Shown: one piece after another, positions 17,550 through 25,101 of the stretch
Position numbering within the stretch: the first letter of the stretch is position 1
How the letters are laid out: every line of letters begins with the position of its first letter
Assembly: GCA_964443385.1 (NCBI GenBank)
Contig: CAYUCO010000053.1
Span: forward strand, 1-29,451
Origin: VFHP01 sp964443385
Lineage (GTDB): Bacteria > Chloroflexota > Dehalococcoidia > Lucifugimonadales > UBA2985
Direction: 5' to 3'
DNA: 29,451 nt
Notes under the pieces: model-generated
The model's database searches: none
What the model saw: only the letters and a program-made list of their open reading frames with translations
Told to the model about the DNA's origin: nothing
Program-made: the position numbers and the translations under genes

Positions 17550-17561
17550 ATCTCGCACGCA

Positions 17562-17653
17562 GGAGGGATCGCATAGAGGCCTAGTGCGGCCGCCTGCTAA
17601 GCGGTTAGGGGGCGAAAGTTCTCTCATGGGTTCGAATCCCATTCCCTCCGCCA
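17562..17653 (+). tRNA. tRNA-Ser (anticodon GCT)
   Basis: 92 nt with encoded CCA. The acceptor GGAGGGA pairs with TCCCTCC, with discriminator G. The D stem is GCAT/GTGC. The anticodon stem GCCGC/GCGGT encloses CTGCTAA, giving anticodon GCT for serine AGC/AGU codons. A long variable arm, AGGGGGC-GAAA-GTTCTCT, marks a class II tRNA. The T arm is ATGGG.TTCGAAT.CCCAT. It lies 66 nt upstream of miaB. MiaB modifies A37 of tRNAs that read UNN codons, so this tRNA is not itself an expected substrate. Confidence 0.96.
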
Positions 17654-17719
17654 AAACTCAAATGCGATTCATATAGCCAAATGAAGTACCCTTAAGTACC
17701 ATCTCTATAAGGCATTTTA

Positions 17720-19051
17720 ATGACTAACTCCAATGAAAATAATTATTATATTTGGACAATAGGTTGTCAAATGAACACTGCTGACTCCGAGAGATTGTCA
17801 AGCATACTCAACGGTCTTGGATTTAGTGAATGTAAAAACGCCGACGATGCCAACATTGTAGTCCTCAATAGTTGTGTAGTTCGACAAAGCGCCGAAGACA
17901 AAGTTACCGGCATGCTAACTTCTTTGAAATCCCTGAAACAAAGATCCGAAGATACTATAGTGGCACTCATGGGGTGCATGGTTGGGCCTAAAACCAAAGC
18001 CTTAAAAACAAAGTTTCCCTATGTCGACGTATTTATGAAACCCCAAGAATATGAACCGTTGATTAATCTTATTGAGTCACAAATGGGCATGGATACAACC
18101 GGTTGCCTAAGTAACTTACAACCTGTAAAGCCACATATATCCACTAACGTCCCCATAATCCACGGATGCGACGAGTTTTGTTCTTTCTGTATAATTCCGT
18201 ACAGGAGAGGCAGACAAGTTAGTAGAGAAATCAATGATATTGTAAACGAGATAACACTCCTGACCAAAAGAGGAGTAAAAGAAGTCACTTTATTAGGACA
18301 AACAGTAGACGCTTATGGCCATGACCTAGCATCACGAACGGATTTATCAGAGCTTCTTCAGTCAGTAAATCGAATAGACAAATTAGAAAGAATTAGATTC
18401 CTCACATCTCACCCCATATATATGAGCAACAAGATAATCGATTCTATAGCAAACCTTAGTAAAGTTTGCGAACACATACTCTTACCATTTCAAGCCGGAG
18501 CCGACTCAGTTCTAAAAAACATGAGAAGAGGTTATACCAAACAAGAATATATAAATTTGGTCAAGAAAATCAGATCACAGGTACCTAATGTTTCTATGAG
18601 TACAGATGTAATAGTTGGCTTTCCAGGTGAAACACAAGCAGATTTCGAATCCACCTTGGATATCCTCGAACAAATAAAGTTCGATAAAGTACATATGGCG
18701 GCCTATTCTGCGAGGCCAGGGACAATAGCACACCGTACAATGGATGACGATGTGGACCTGACGGAAAAGAGAAAGAGGCTAAAATCAGTAGAACAATTAC
18801 AAGAAAAAATATCTAAGGAGATAAATGCTTCTCTAATAGGTCAATGTTTTGATATACTGGTCGAAGGAAAACATAGAAACAGGTGGTTTGGCAGAACAAG
18901 AACTAATAAACTTGTCTATTTCGACAGTGAAGATGATATGTCTGGTAATGTTGTGAAAGCACACATATATGAATCCAGTCCTTGGTCTCTAAATGGACAC
19001 GTGCAGGGTTCTGAACTCTACGCAATCAGAGGTGAACAACATGGCTACTAA
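17720..19051 (+). CDS. miaB: tRNA-2-methylthio-N6-dimethylallyladenosine synthase
   Basis: 443 aa, radical-SAM methylthiotransferase. The N-terminal UPF0004 domain has three cluster cysteines (TIGCQMN, LNSCVVR, LMGCMVG). The radical SAM motif is GCDEFCSFCIIPYRRG (CxxxCxxC), and a C-terminal TRAM-type region ends the protein. LLGQTVDAYGHD replaces the more common LLGQNVxxY. SHP, LPFQAGAD (usually LPVQSGS) and VIVGFPGET are also family blocks. I prefer MiaB over RimO or MtaB because of the YRRG/GQxVDAYG combination. The start ATG has only a weak AAGG upstream. The last 11 nt overlap nadA. Confidence 0.92.
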   Translation: MTNSNENNYYIWTIGCQMNTADSERLSSILNGLGFSECKNADDANIVVLNSCVVRQSAEDKVTGMLTSLKSLKQRSEDTIVALMGCMVGPKTKALKTKFPYVDVFMKPQEYEPLINLIESQMGMDTTGCLSNLQPVKPHISTNVPIIHGCDEFCSFCIIPYRRGRQVSREINDIVNEITLLTKRGVKEVTLLGQTVDAYGHDLASRTDLSELLQSVNRIDKLERIRFLTSHPIYMSNKIIDSIANLSKVCEHILLPFQAGADSVLKNMRRGYTKQEYINLVKKIRSQVPNVSMSTDVIVGFPGETQADFESTLDILEQIKFDKVHMAAYSARPGTIAHRTMDDDVDLTEKRKRLKSVEQLQEKISKEINASLIGQCFDILVEGKHRNRWFGRTRTNKLVYFDSEDDMSGNVVKAHIYESSPWSLNGHVQGSELYAIRGEQHGY

Positions 19052-20246
19052 ACAAAAATTGCCATTTATACCGTTAACAGAGTCGCAGCAGTCTGCTTTT
19101 TGTAGAACAGACGAGAATCTGCTAGTTAAACCGCTGGCCGAGGAATTCTCTGCTGTTGTAAGCTGGCAAGACATACCGGAAAAATACCACCACATGCCTG
19201 GAGAAGAACTATCCAACCGTATCTCCCTAGCTAGACAGGAATTAGGAGAAAAATTAGTGATACTGGGACATCACTACCAAAGGGATGAGATAGTTCAATT
19301 CGCTGATTTCCGAGGCGATTCACTCAAACTATCTCAACAGGCAGCAGGACAAGAAAAAGCAGAATTTATTGTGTTTTGCGGAGTTCACTTTATGGCCGAA
19401 ACTGCAGATATATTGAGTGCACCACATCAAAAAGTTATCTTGCCAAATATCACAGCAGGTTGCTCAATGGCGGACATGGCGCGTACAGATGATGTCTTGG
19501 ATTGCTGGGATGATATCCAACAAATTATAGGCGATGAAAAAATTATCCCTATAACCTACATGAATTCAACAGCAGCAATAAAAAGTCTTTGTGGAAAGAA
19601 CAATGGCATAGTATGCACTTCGTCTAATGCAAAGGCTGTATTCGAATGGGCATTTGAAAGAGGCAATAAAGTTATATTTTTCCCTGACCAACACTTGGGA
19701 CGTAACACAGGGTTAAAGCTCAACATACCTGCAGACCAGATGTTAGTGTGGAGCCCTTTCAAACCAATGGGCGGGCACGACGATGAAAAGATCAGAAACG
19801 CTAGAGTTATTCTCTGGCAAGGTCATTGCTCTGTCCATACCAGATTTAATGTAAGGCAAATCGAAAAGGCTCGCAACGAACATCCAGGTATAAACATTAT
19901 AGTCCACCCAGAATGCACCATGGATGTAGTAGAAGCATCTGATCTTGATGGATCAACCGAATTCATAATAGATAAAATAAATAACGCACCGCCCGGAAGT
20001 AAATGGGCTGTTGGAACCGAGATAAGCTTAGTTAATCGTCTGTCACAAGAAAACCCTGACAAACTGATATTCTGCTTGGACTCTATAGTGTGCCCTTGCT
20101 CGACAATGTACCGTACTCATCCTGCATACCTCCTTTGGTCTTTAGAAAAACTGTTAGAGGGTGAGGTAATCAACCAAATTACCGTTGATGAAGAGACAGG
20201 GAAGTATGCCAAACTGGCACTTGACCGTATGTTAAATGAAATTTGA
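19041..20246 (+). CDS. nadA: Quinolinate synthase
   Basis: 401 aa from ATG 19041, condenses iminoaspartate with DHAP to quinolinate for NAD synthesis. It has the long N-terminal region of B. subtilis-type enzymes. Motifs are ILGHHYQRDEIVQFAD, FCGVHFMAETADIL, ITAGCSMADM with a cluster Cys, YMNSTAAIK, VHPECTMDV and IVCPCSTMYRTHP with the last cluster Cys. The upstream in-frame start at 18993 is rejected: AGAGG at 19028-19032 is 8 nt from ATG 19041 and lies within the end of miaB. nadC follows after 98 nt; the usual partner nadB is not in the window. Confidence 0.96.
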   Translation: MATKQKLPFIPLTESQQSAFCRTDENLLVKPLAEEFSAVVSWQDIPEKYHHMPGEELSNRISLARQELGEKLVILGHHYQRDEIVQFADFRGDSLKLSQQAAGQEKAEFIVFCGVHFMAETADILSAPHQKVILPNITAGCSMADMARTDDVLDCWDDIQQIIGDEKIIPITYMNSTAAIKSLCGKNNGIVCTSSNAKAVFEWAFERGNKVIFFPDQHLGRNTGLKLNIPADQMLVWSPFKPMGGHDDEKIRNARVILWQGHCSVHTRFNVRQIEKARNEHPGINIIVHPECTMDVVEASDLDGSTEFIIDKINNAPPGSKWAVGTEISLVNRLSQENPDKLIFCLDSIVCPCSTMYRTHPAYLLWSLEKLLEGEVINQITVDEETGKYAKLALDRMLNEI

Positions 20247-20263
20247 TTCTAGTGAGAATCAAA
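20242..20263 (+). terminator. Hairpin over the nadA stop codon
   Basis: TTTGATTCT and AGAATCAAA form a perfect 9-bp stem with loop AGTG, including the nadA TGA (20244-20246). No T tract follows, so it may be a 3'-end stabiliser or weak terminator and not a classical intrinsic terminator. Confidence 0.4.
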
Positions 20264-20344
20264 CGCCAATTATGTAAAAGTGTTCCCCTCCACACAAATA
20301 AGGAATAAACTATATTATAAGTCAGGTACATCGAAGTTGATTAT

Positions 20345-21196
20345 ATGTCCGAATTAAGCATCTCAATTAAGCAGCTCATAAGCAGATCTATACAGGAAGA
20401 TATCAGCCATGGTGATGTAACAACCGATTCATTGATATCGCCTGAAAGTAATGGTCTTGCCGTGATAGTCGCCAAAGAATCAGGAATATTAGCCGGAATA
20501 CACATAGCTACAGAGGTTTTCTTTCAGATAGATCCTGAAGTTATCTGCAACATCTTTGTAAACGACGGGGATAGAGTAAAAAACGGAGATATAGTAGCAG
20601 AGTTAAAAGGCAAAACAAAATCCCTACTTAAAGCTGAAAGATTGGCACTGAATTTTTTACAGAGAGCCAGCGGTATCGCCACAGAAACTGGAGAATATGT
20701 AAAAAAGATAGAAGGAACAAACGCTCGTATAATTGATACTAGGAAAACAACCCCAGGGCTGAGAGAAATAGAAAAATATGCCGTTACAGTTGGAGGGGGC
20801 CATAGCCACAGATTTAACTTATCCGATGGTGTATTGATTAAAGATAACCATATATCCAGCTTGCGGGCGGACCTAACACTTCAAGATATAATATCAAAAG
20901 CCAGACAGAATACTCCGCATACACTGACTATAGAAATAGAAGTAGAAAATTACGATGACGCTAAAGAAGCATTTGAAGGCAAAGCAGATGTCATACTACT
21001 AGACAATATGACACCAGAAGAGATGAAAAAAGTGGTAGAATTAGTTGATGGGCGATGCCCATTAGAAGCATCCGGCGGGATAAACATCAACACCGTACGC
21101 CTAGTTGCAGAGTCAGGAGTAGACTTGATATCAGTAGGATCAATAACGCATTCCGCCAAATCCCTAGACATTAGCCTAGATTTCAGGGCAGAATAA
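20345..21196 (+). CDS. nadC: Nicotinate-nucleotide pyrophosphorylase (quinolinate phosphoribosyltransferase)
   Basis: 283 aa, converts quinolinate and PRPP to nicotinate mononucleotide, directly using the NadA product. Motifs are EDISHGDVTTD near the N-terminus, LNFLQRASGIAT, DTRKTTPGLR (PRPP/quinolinate-binding Arg/Lys), GGGHSHRFNLSDGVLIKDNH, IEIEVENY, LLDNM, LEASGGI and ISVGSITHS. The length is normal. The 98-nt gap from nadA holds a hairpin and AT-rich sequence (TATATTATAA at 20311-20320) that could serve as a -10, but no convincing -35 is seen. Confidence 0.97.
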   Translation: MSELSISIKQLISRSIQEDISHGDVTTDSLISPESNGLAVIVAKESGILAGIHIATEVFFQIDPEVICNIFVNDGDRVKNGDIVAELKGKTKSLLKAERLALNFLQRASGIATETGEYVKKIEGTNARIIDTRKTTPGLREIEKYAVTVGGGHSHRFNLSDGVLIKDNHISSLRADLTLQDIISKARQNTPHTLTIEIEVENYDDAKEAFEGKADVILLDNMTPEEMKKVVELVDGRCPLEASGGININTVRLVAESGVDLISVGSITHSAKSLDISLDFRAE

Positions 21197-21241
21197 TATC
21201 GGAACTCCTTATAACGAATTACCCGTAAAAGACGCGTCACC

Positions 21242-21270
21242 TTGCATCGCCTTTGTATTTGTGAGATACT
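21242..21270 (+). promoter_or_regulatory. Candidate rpsB promoter
   Basis: TTGCAT (21242-21247), 17-nt spacer, GATACT (21265-21270), preceded by TGA (21262-21264) as an extended -10. The match is modest. RNA would begin near 21277, just before the terminator-like hairpin. Confidence 0.35.
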
Positions 21271-21279
21271 CTGCGACGT

Positions 21280-21304
21280 AGATCCGAATAGGGTCTCTTT
21301 TTTT
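21280..21304 (+). terminator. Intrinsic terminator-like hairpin in the rpsB leader
   Basis: AGATCC (21280-21285), loop GAATA, GGGTCT (21291-21296; one G-T pair), then C and seven T. The last T is 25 nt before the rpsB ATG. It could end nadC transcripts or act as an attenuator for rpsB-tsf. An upstream GAGAT (21263-21267) could pair with GTCTC (21293-21297) as a competing fold. Confidence 0.5.
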
Positions 21305-21328
21305 CTAGATAGATTGGATGTAAAGTTT

Positions 21329-22252
21329 ATGGTATCACCAGCAGAAAAAGAAACAACTCAAGACACGTTAACAATGAAATCCTTGCTCGAAGCAGGGCTT
21401 CATTTCGGCCATCAAACACAAAGATGGCACCCACGAATGAAGCAATATATATTCGCTCAGCGTAATGGAATTCACATAATAGACCTCCAGCAATCAATGT
21501 CTCTACTAGAGAGGGCATCTGCTTTCGTCTCCGACCTTGTTGCTAGCGGGCAAACGATAATGTTCGTAGGCACAAAAAGGCAGGCCCAAGATTCTATAGA
21601 ACAAGCTGCTACTCGCTGTGAAATGTTCTACATCAAAAACAGATGGCTAGGCGGAATGCTCACTAATTTCAGTACAATACAAAAAAGAATAGATTACCTG
21701 ATCAATCTTGAGGCTGAAAAAGACAAAGGGTTGTTCAGCGTTCTAACTAAAAAAGAAGGACTCAAGAAGCAAGAGGAATTAGATAGATTGAACAGAAATT
21801 TCGGCGGCGTTAAGAATATGAAAAACTTGCCGGGAGCTCTGTTCGTTGTAGATATAGGGCTGGAAAACATAGCAGTAGAAGAAGCAAGAAAAATGAATAT
21901 ACCAATAGTCGCAATGGTAGACACAGATTGCGACCCCGATCTCGTAGACTATCCTATAGCCGCGAACGACGATGCAATTAGGTCTATCAGTCTCACGGTG
22001 AATTGTATGGCCGATGCTGTTATAGAAGGCATGGCAAGGAGGGAGCAACAATTAGAATCCCACCAACCAACAACAGATGCTACTGAAGGTGAGTCCAGCA
22101 ATATGGACAATGATGAACCTACAGCCACATTGGATGCCGAACCAACAATGAACGACAGCGAAGATATAACAAAAACAATAGAAGTGGATGAGCCTCCGTC
22201 AGCAGAAAATGTTGACAACAACATTGACAGTAACAGCACAGAAAGCAATTAA
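21329..22252 (+). CDS. rpsB: 30S ribosomal protein S2 with acidic C-terminal tail
   Basis: 307 aa from ATG 21329. S2 binds the 30S subunit near S1. Motifs are LLEAGLHFGHQTQRWHPRMKQYIF, FVGTKRQAQ, YIKNRWLGGMLTNF, PGALFVVDIG, IPIVAMVDTDCDPD, DYPIAANDDAIRSI. The usual fold ends near ARREQQ; a further 66-residue tail (22052-22249) has 19 Asp/Glu and one Lys and is probably disordered. The frame extends upstream to 21242, but S2 proteins start close to TMKSLLEAG, so 21329 is preferred; the ribosome site (GGA at 21316-21318) is weak, as in several genes here. tsf begins 3 nt after the stop. Confidence 0.96.
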   Translation: MVSPAEKETTQDTLTMKSLLEAGLHFGHQTQRWHPRMKQYIFAQRNGIHIIDLQQSMSLLERASAFVSDLVASGQTIMFVGTKRQAQDSIEQAATRCEMFYIKNRWLGGMLTNFSTIQKRIDYLINLEAEKDKGLFSVLTKKEGLKKQEELDRLNRNFGGVKNMKNLPGALFVVDIGLENIAVEEARKMNIPIVAMVDTDCDPDLVDYPIAANDDAIRSISLTVNCMADAVIEGMARREQQLESHQPTTDATEGESSNMDNDEPTATLDAEPTMNDSEDITKTIEVDEPPSAENVDNNIDSNSTESN

Positions 22253-22255
22253 GAT

Positions 22256-22762
22256 ATGGCCGATATCTCTGTAGAATCAATAAAAGCCTTAAGAGAAGAA
22301 ACTAGTGCAGGGATAATGGACTGTAAAAACGCTTTAGCAGAGTCCAATGGAGACCTGAAAAAGGCCGCCGAAATACTCAGGGCAAAAGGACTCTTAACCG
22401 CTAGTAAGAAGTCCTCTCGGGAAACGTCAGAAGGTATAATTGACTGCTACATTCACACTGGAGGCAGAGTGGCTGCAGTGGTGGAATTAAATTGCGAGAC
22501 AGATTTCGTTGCCAGAACCACGGAATTCAAGGATTTGGCACATAATTTAGCGATGCAAGTTGCTGCCATGGATCCAACTTATCTCGACAGTGGATCGGTG
22601 CCTGAATCTGAAAATATAAACCCTGAAGAATCTTGTCTGATGGAACAATCTTTTATAAGAGACCCATCAACCACCATCAGAGATCTAGTAAACGAAACAG
22701 TCGGTAGAGTTGGTGAAAACATTAGAGTTAGAAGGTTTCAAAGATTCTCACTTGGAGAATAA
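22256..22762 (+). CDS. tsf: Elongation factor Ts (short form)
   Basis: 168 aa, guanine-nucleotide exchange factor for EF-Tu. The N-terminal UBA-like domain reads IKALREETSAGIMDCKNAL and ends near AAEILRAKGL. The EF-Tu-contacting core has the diagnostic NCETDFVAR motif. The protein is far shorter than E. coli EF-Ts (283 aa), lacking the second core repeat and the coiled coil, as in cyanobacterial, Thermus and Chloroflexota-type proteins. It starts 3 nt after rpsB with no clear ribosome site, so translation is probably coupled. The C-terminus GENIRVRRFQRFSLGE is the expected short-form end. Confidence 0.96.
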   Translation: MADISVESIKALREETSAGIMDCKNALAESNGDLKKAAEILRAKGLLTASKKSSRETSEGIIDCYIHTGGRVAAVVELNCETDFVARTTEFKDLAHNLAMQVAAMDPTYLDSGSVPESENINPEESCLMEQSFIRDPSTTIRDLVNETVGRVGENIRVRRFQRFSLGE

Positions 22763-22906
22763 CGGAACCCAACTAAAAGAATCATGTGCTCAGATCAAAC
22801 TAATGGACATCCACACACAACGTTGTGCCAAACTCTCGCATCTCCTCAGTATACGTTGTGAACGTCACGAACCTATAACTGCATAATATTAATATTGGAG
22901 TTGAGT
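22763..22906 (+). other. tsf-frr spacer, with palindrome and repeated half-site
   Basis: 144 nt where pyrH is found in many bacteria. It holds no plausible coding frame. A perfect 12-bp palindrome CACAACGTTGTG (22816-22827) is followed 33 nt on by a second ACGTTGTG (22853-22860). TATAAC (22874-22879) and CATAAT (22882-22887) are possible -10 boxes for frr, but neither has a good -35. Confidence 0.5.
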
Positions 22907-23470
22907 ATGGGTACTATCCAGGAAACCATAGATCAAAGTGAGAAAAAAAACACTAACTCTACAGAAGCCCTGAAAAGAGAACTGAGTAGCGTCCGAACCG
23001 GAAGAGCTAATCCTGCAATACTGGACGGAGTAATGGTAGACTACTACGGATCGTCTACGCCGTTAAACCAAATAGCGTCCATATCTGCCCCAGAAGCTAG
23101 GCTTCTAGTTGTACAGCCGTGGGACCCTCAGAGTATACCGTCAATAGAAAAGGCAATCCAACAACTAGGAACTGGCATGAATCCCGCTATTGACGGTAAT
23201 ATACTAAGACTCCCAATCCCTGCTTTGACTGAAGACCGACGGAAAGATATGGTAAAACAAGTTAGGCAAAAGATAGAAGAAAGCAGAATATCCGTTAGGA
23301 ACAACAGAAGGGATTCTATAGAACAAATAAGATCCCTGGAAAAAAATAAGGATATATCTCAAGACGAAAGCAGAAGAGCACAAGAGCAAATACAGAAAAT
23401 AACTGACTCATACATAAATGAAATAGACCTTTTGGGGATAGAAAAAGAGAAGGAAGTAATGGAAGTTTAA
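22907..23470 (+). CDS. frr: Ribosome recycling factor
   Basis: 187 aa from ATG 22907, with EF-G it splits post-termination ribosomes. Conserved blocks are LSSVRTGRANPAIL, VDYYGSSTPLNQIASIS, PWDPQSIPSIEKAI, NILRLPIPALTEDRRKDMVKQ, and ISVRNNRRD leading into the long C-terminal helix. A TTG at 22895 is in frame, but GGAG (22897-22900) is placed for 22907 and the resulting length matches the family. uppS follows 17 nt later. Confidence 0.97.
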   Translation: MGTIQETIDQSEKKNTNSTEALKRELSSVRTGRANPAILDGVMVDYYGSSTPLNQIASISAPEARLLVVQPWDPQSIPSIEKAIQQLGTGMNPAIDGNILRLPIPALTEDRRKDMVKQVRQKIEESRISVRNNRRDSIEQIRSLEKNKDISQDESRRAQEQIQKITDSYINEIDLLGIEKEKEVMEV

Positions 23471-23487
23471 CCCATTACAGGGATAAA

Positions 23488-24255
23488 ATGGACATAGGGT
23501 CTAGACCTTTAGCAATGAGACGCACGAACAAAGATTCACTCAATAAGAATGTTAGCCACAATGGAGTCCTTACTCATCTGGCTATAATTATGGACGGAAA
23601 TGGTCGTTGGGCAGAGAACAAGAGCCTGCCGAGGATAGCCGGCCATCGAGCCGGGACAGAAAATATACGCAGCATAATTGAAGAATCTGCAAAACATGGT
23701 ATCCAACACCTAACTCTGTTCGCATTCTCAACTGAAAATTGGCGACGCCCATCAGGTGAAGTTGAAGGAATAATGAATATCCTCAATAATGTCATTAACA
23801 GTGAAACATCTTCCCTGCATCAAAAAGGTGTAAAAATATCGCATATTGGTTCGCTGCAAGGTCTGTCACAAGAATTAAAGGAAGCCATATCATACGCTAC
23901 AAATTTAACTCGCAATAATAAAGCAATCTGCCTAAACATAGCATTTAATTACGGTGGAAGAGCAGAAATATTAGAAGCCACAAAAAAGATATTAACGGAC
24001 GATATATCTGTTCACGACCTTGATGAAAAAACCTTTTCCAGTTACTTGGACACTTCAGGAATACCTGATCCGGATCTAATAATTAGAACAGGAGGAGAAA
24101 TGAGGATGAGCAATTTCTTAATCTGGCAGTCAGCTTACAGCGAATATTATAGTACAACCAAGTTTTGGCCAGATTTTAATAAAAGGGATCTACGTAAAGC
24201 ATTAGACACATATAAACAAAGAACTAGGCGTTTTGGAGAAATAACTACTGGTTAA
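23488..24255 (+). CDS. uppS: Undecaprenyl (polyprenyl) diphosphate synthase, cis-prenyltransferase
   Basis: 255 aa, builds the C55 lipid carrier for wall and glycan synthesis from FPP and IPP. The catalytic MDGNGRWA has Asp36. Also present are GHRAG, TLFAFSTENWRRP, the FNYGGR block, and RTGGEMRMSNFLIWQSAYSE near the C-terminus. The first 28 or so residues are a polar extension before HLAIIMDG. ATG 23488 is preceded by AGGGA (23479-23483), so the extension is probably real. Its position upstream of cdsA and dxr follows the common bacterial order, and Dxr and IspG in the same run supply the isoprenoid units it uses. Confidence 0.96.
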   Translation: MDIGSRPLAMRRTNKDSLNKNVSHNGVLTHLAIIMDGNGRWAENKSLPRIAGHRAGTENIRSIIEESAKHGIQHLTLFAFSTENWRRPSGEVEGIMNILNNVINSETSSLHQKGVKISHIGSLQGLSQELKEAISYATNLTRNNKAICLNIAFNYGGRAEILEATKKILTDDISVHDLDEKTFSSYLDTSGIPDPDLIIRTGGEMRMSNFLIWQSAYSEYYSTTKFWPDFNKRDLRKALDTYKQRTRRFGEITTG

Positions 24256-24273
24256 TCCAGTTGTAGAGAACGG

Positions 24274-25101
24274 ATGAAACCCAGAATAATAACTGCCATT
24301 CTTGGCATACCAGTTGTCTTTTTAATACTTTGGGCTGGACACCCATGGATCTGGATAGCATTCAGTATCGTATCTACTATTGCAATCTTAGAGTTTTATA
24401 ACTTAAATCCTAGTAATTTCCCAATTACAGTAAAAATCATTGGTGTTTGTTGGCTCAACATGCTTTTATCCAATGCTTATATTTTACATCTTGCAATAGT
24501 TGATATTCTAATGTTGGGATTGGTTGGGATACCGACCATAAACTTTCTTTTACAAATCATAGTTTTCTGTAAAAACAAATTTAATCAACCTTTTCAATTA
24601 AATAAACTATTCTCATATTCCCTCCATACTTTAATAGGAATCATATATATTGGTATCCCTGTTTCTTTATCCCTAAGCATCCGAAATGAAGCCAACGGGT
24701 TTGAATTATTGGCAATAATAATATTTGGAGTATTTGTTACAGATACATTTTCATTTTTTACAGGTAAACTTATTGGAACCCGCAAACTGGCCCCGGCTAT
24801 TAGTCCAAGCAAAACTTGGGAAGGGGCAGTAGGAGGATTCTTGTTTGGCTCCATTTTTACTATTTATGCGACACATATTTTCGCAGTGTTTAACAATATT
24901 CAGCTTACTATGCTTTTTGGGTTTGTTTTGGCAATATCAGCACAAATTGGTGACTTACTTGAATCTAAAATTAAAAGAATGGCTAAAGTTAAAGATACAG
25001 GAACTCTAATACCCGGTCATGGCGGAGTACTGGACAGAATGGACAGTATAATATTGACTATCGTAGTTTTATATCCTCTAATTAAGTGGGGAGTAGAATG
25101 A
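24274..25101 (+). CDS. cdsA: Phosphatidate cytidylyltransferase
   Basis: 275 aa integral membrane enzyme that makes CDP-diacylglycerol from phosphatidate and CTP. About eight hydrophobic segments run from the N-terminal IITAILGIPVVFLILW to the end. The C-terminal signature is present: ISPSKTWEGAVGG (about residues 177-189), GDLLESKIKRMAKVKDTG, then IPGHGGVLDRMDS with its conserved His and Asp residues. The stop overlaps the dxr ATG (ATGA, 25098-25101). The ribosome site is weak. Confidence 0.96.
   Translation: MKPRIITAILGIPVVFLILWAGHPWIWIAFSIVSTIAILEFYNLNPSNFPITVKIIGVCWLNMLLSNAYILHLAIVDILMLGLVGIPTINFLLQIIVFCKNKFNQPFQLNKLFSYSLHTLIGIIYIGIPVSLSLSIRNEANGFELLAIIIFGVFVTDTFSFFTGKLIGTRKLAPAISPSKTWEGAVGGFLFGSIFTIYATHIFAVFNNIQLTMLFGFVLAISAQIGDLLESKIKRMAKVKDTGTLIPGHGGVLDRMDSIILTIVVLYPLIKWGVE

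Noticed and set aside
18993..19040. Longer nadA starting at 18993
   Set aside because: No ribosome site there, whereas AGAGG is correctly spaced before ATG 19041; the extra residues would only re-read miaB in another frame.
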